Positions 40,936 through 41,161 of a DNA stretch of 41,161 bases are shown one piece after another. The stretch is from Paenibacillus helianthi (GTDB lineage Bacteria > Bacillota > Bacilli > Paenibacillales > Paenibacillaceae). The notes below the pieces were generated by a model that was given only the letters and a program-made list of their open reading frames with translations, made no database searches and had not been told where the DNA came from. A program made the translations under genes and the position numbers. Location: NCBI RefSeq assembly GCF_001909055.1, contig NZ_LVWI01000067.1, positions 1-41,161 of the forward strand. Reading direction: 5' to 3'. Position 1 is the first letter of the stretch. The number at the start of each line of letters is the position of its first letter.

Positions 40936-41090
40936 GCACTTGGTGCGGACGCTCCGCGAACGGACCGTTGCTACAATCGCTGTGCTCTCCAGATTTTATT
41001 TATTTCCCGTAGCGGTAAAAATCCGGAGAGCAAGGCGACCGCTACCGCTTTTCCGCAATCAGTCCGTCCTCTCCGCTGTTTAAGCGGGGG
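40936..41090 (+). repeat. Long palindromic repeat, copy B2
   Basis: 155 bp, direct repeat of B1 at roughly 85% identity by eye. Its complement begins CCGGATTTTTACCGC, matching CCGGATTTCTACCGC in palindrome A3, and both carry ACAGCGAT after the inner hairpin, so A and B belong together. The last bases of the window (41091-41161) show no gene. Confidence 0.85.
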
Positions 41091-41161
41091 AACGTTCCTA
41101 CAATTCTTTCAAAAATCACAAAAAGAAATCGCCCTTTGGTAAAATGGAAGTGTCGAGCAAC

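Noticed and set aside
40648..41012. Small open frames in the B repeats
   Set aside because: They arise within imperfect palindromes; the two repeat copies do not keep the same reading frame, which argues against coding.
1..41161. CRISPR array, prophage or integrated element
   Set aside because: No regular spacer-repeat array, no integrase, phage or transposase gene. The tRNA-Pro gene is not followed by a duplicated 3 prime end.

Overview
The window looks like chromosomal DNA of a spore-forming, motile Bacillota, most likely Paenibacillus or a close relative. The evidence is an alaS T-box, the alaS-ireB-ruvX-DUF1292-mltG-U32 gene order shared with Bacillus, a gerA/gerC/gerB germinant-receptor operon, a SigD-type promoter ahead of a chemoreceptor, and YesM/YesN-type sugar sensing. 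The genus is inferred from protein style and gene order, not from a marker gene.

Layout. 1-2.0 kb: an OmpR-type two-component operon on the minus strand. 2.0-2.4 kb: probable gene remnants. 2.5 kb: tRNA-Pro(CGG), divergent from alaS. 2.7-11.3 kb: T-box-controlled alaS, then housekeeping genes (IreB/ReoM, RuvX, two DUF1292 proteins, MltG, two U32 proteins of the tRNA 5-hydroxyuridine pathway). 11.4-13.8 kb: a chemoreceptor with a SigD promoter. 13.9-18.3 kb: a regulatory operon (YesM-type histidine kinase, lipoprotein sugar-binding protein, LacI-family regulator) with neither a response regulator nor permeases. 18.3-20.5 kb: three little-known genes. 20.7-31.5 kb: a beta-mannan/glucomannan utilisation locus. 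31.5-36.5 kb: a chemoreceptor remnant, a class B penicillin-binding protein, an AI-2E family membrane protein and a polysaccharide deacetylase with a YkoP-like tail. 36.6-40.6 kb: germinant-receptor operon. 40.65 kb to the end: two copies of a long palindromic repeat.

How the genes work together. The mannan locus encodes an ABC importer for oligosaccharides (lipoprotein plus two permeases, no ATPase), a signal-less GH113 beta-mannanase, a GH130_2 mannooligosaccharide phosphorylase, cellobiose 2-epimerase, a GH130_1 mannosylglucose phosphorylase and a CE7 deacetylase. Together these form the known phosphorolytic route: imported, deacetylated beta-mannooligosaccharides are shortened by GH113 and GH130_2, mannobiose is epimerised to mannosylglucose, and GH130_1 splits it to mannose 1-phosphate and glucose. 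An orphan AraC-type response regulator sits in this locus. The orphan kinase about 9 kb upstream is cotranscribed with a paralogue of the importer's binding protein. I infer that kinase, extra binding protein and regulator form one binding-protein-coupled sensory system for mannan sugars. Shared motifs (TTGTTAT/TTGTTAG boxes and TGTAAGC operators) at the promoters of these units support this.

Five long intergenic palindromes (about 9.7, 20.6, 30.3, 40.7 and 41.0 kb) share core sequences and appear to be one family of dispersed, nested-hairpin repeats that I do not recognise.
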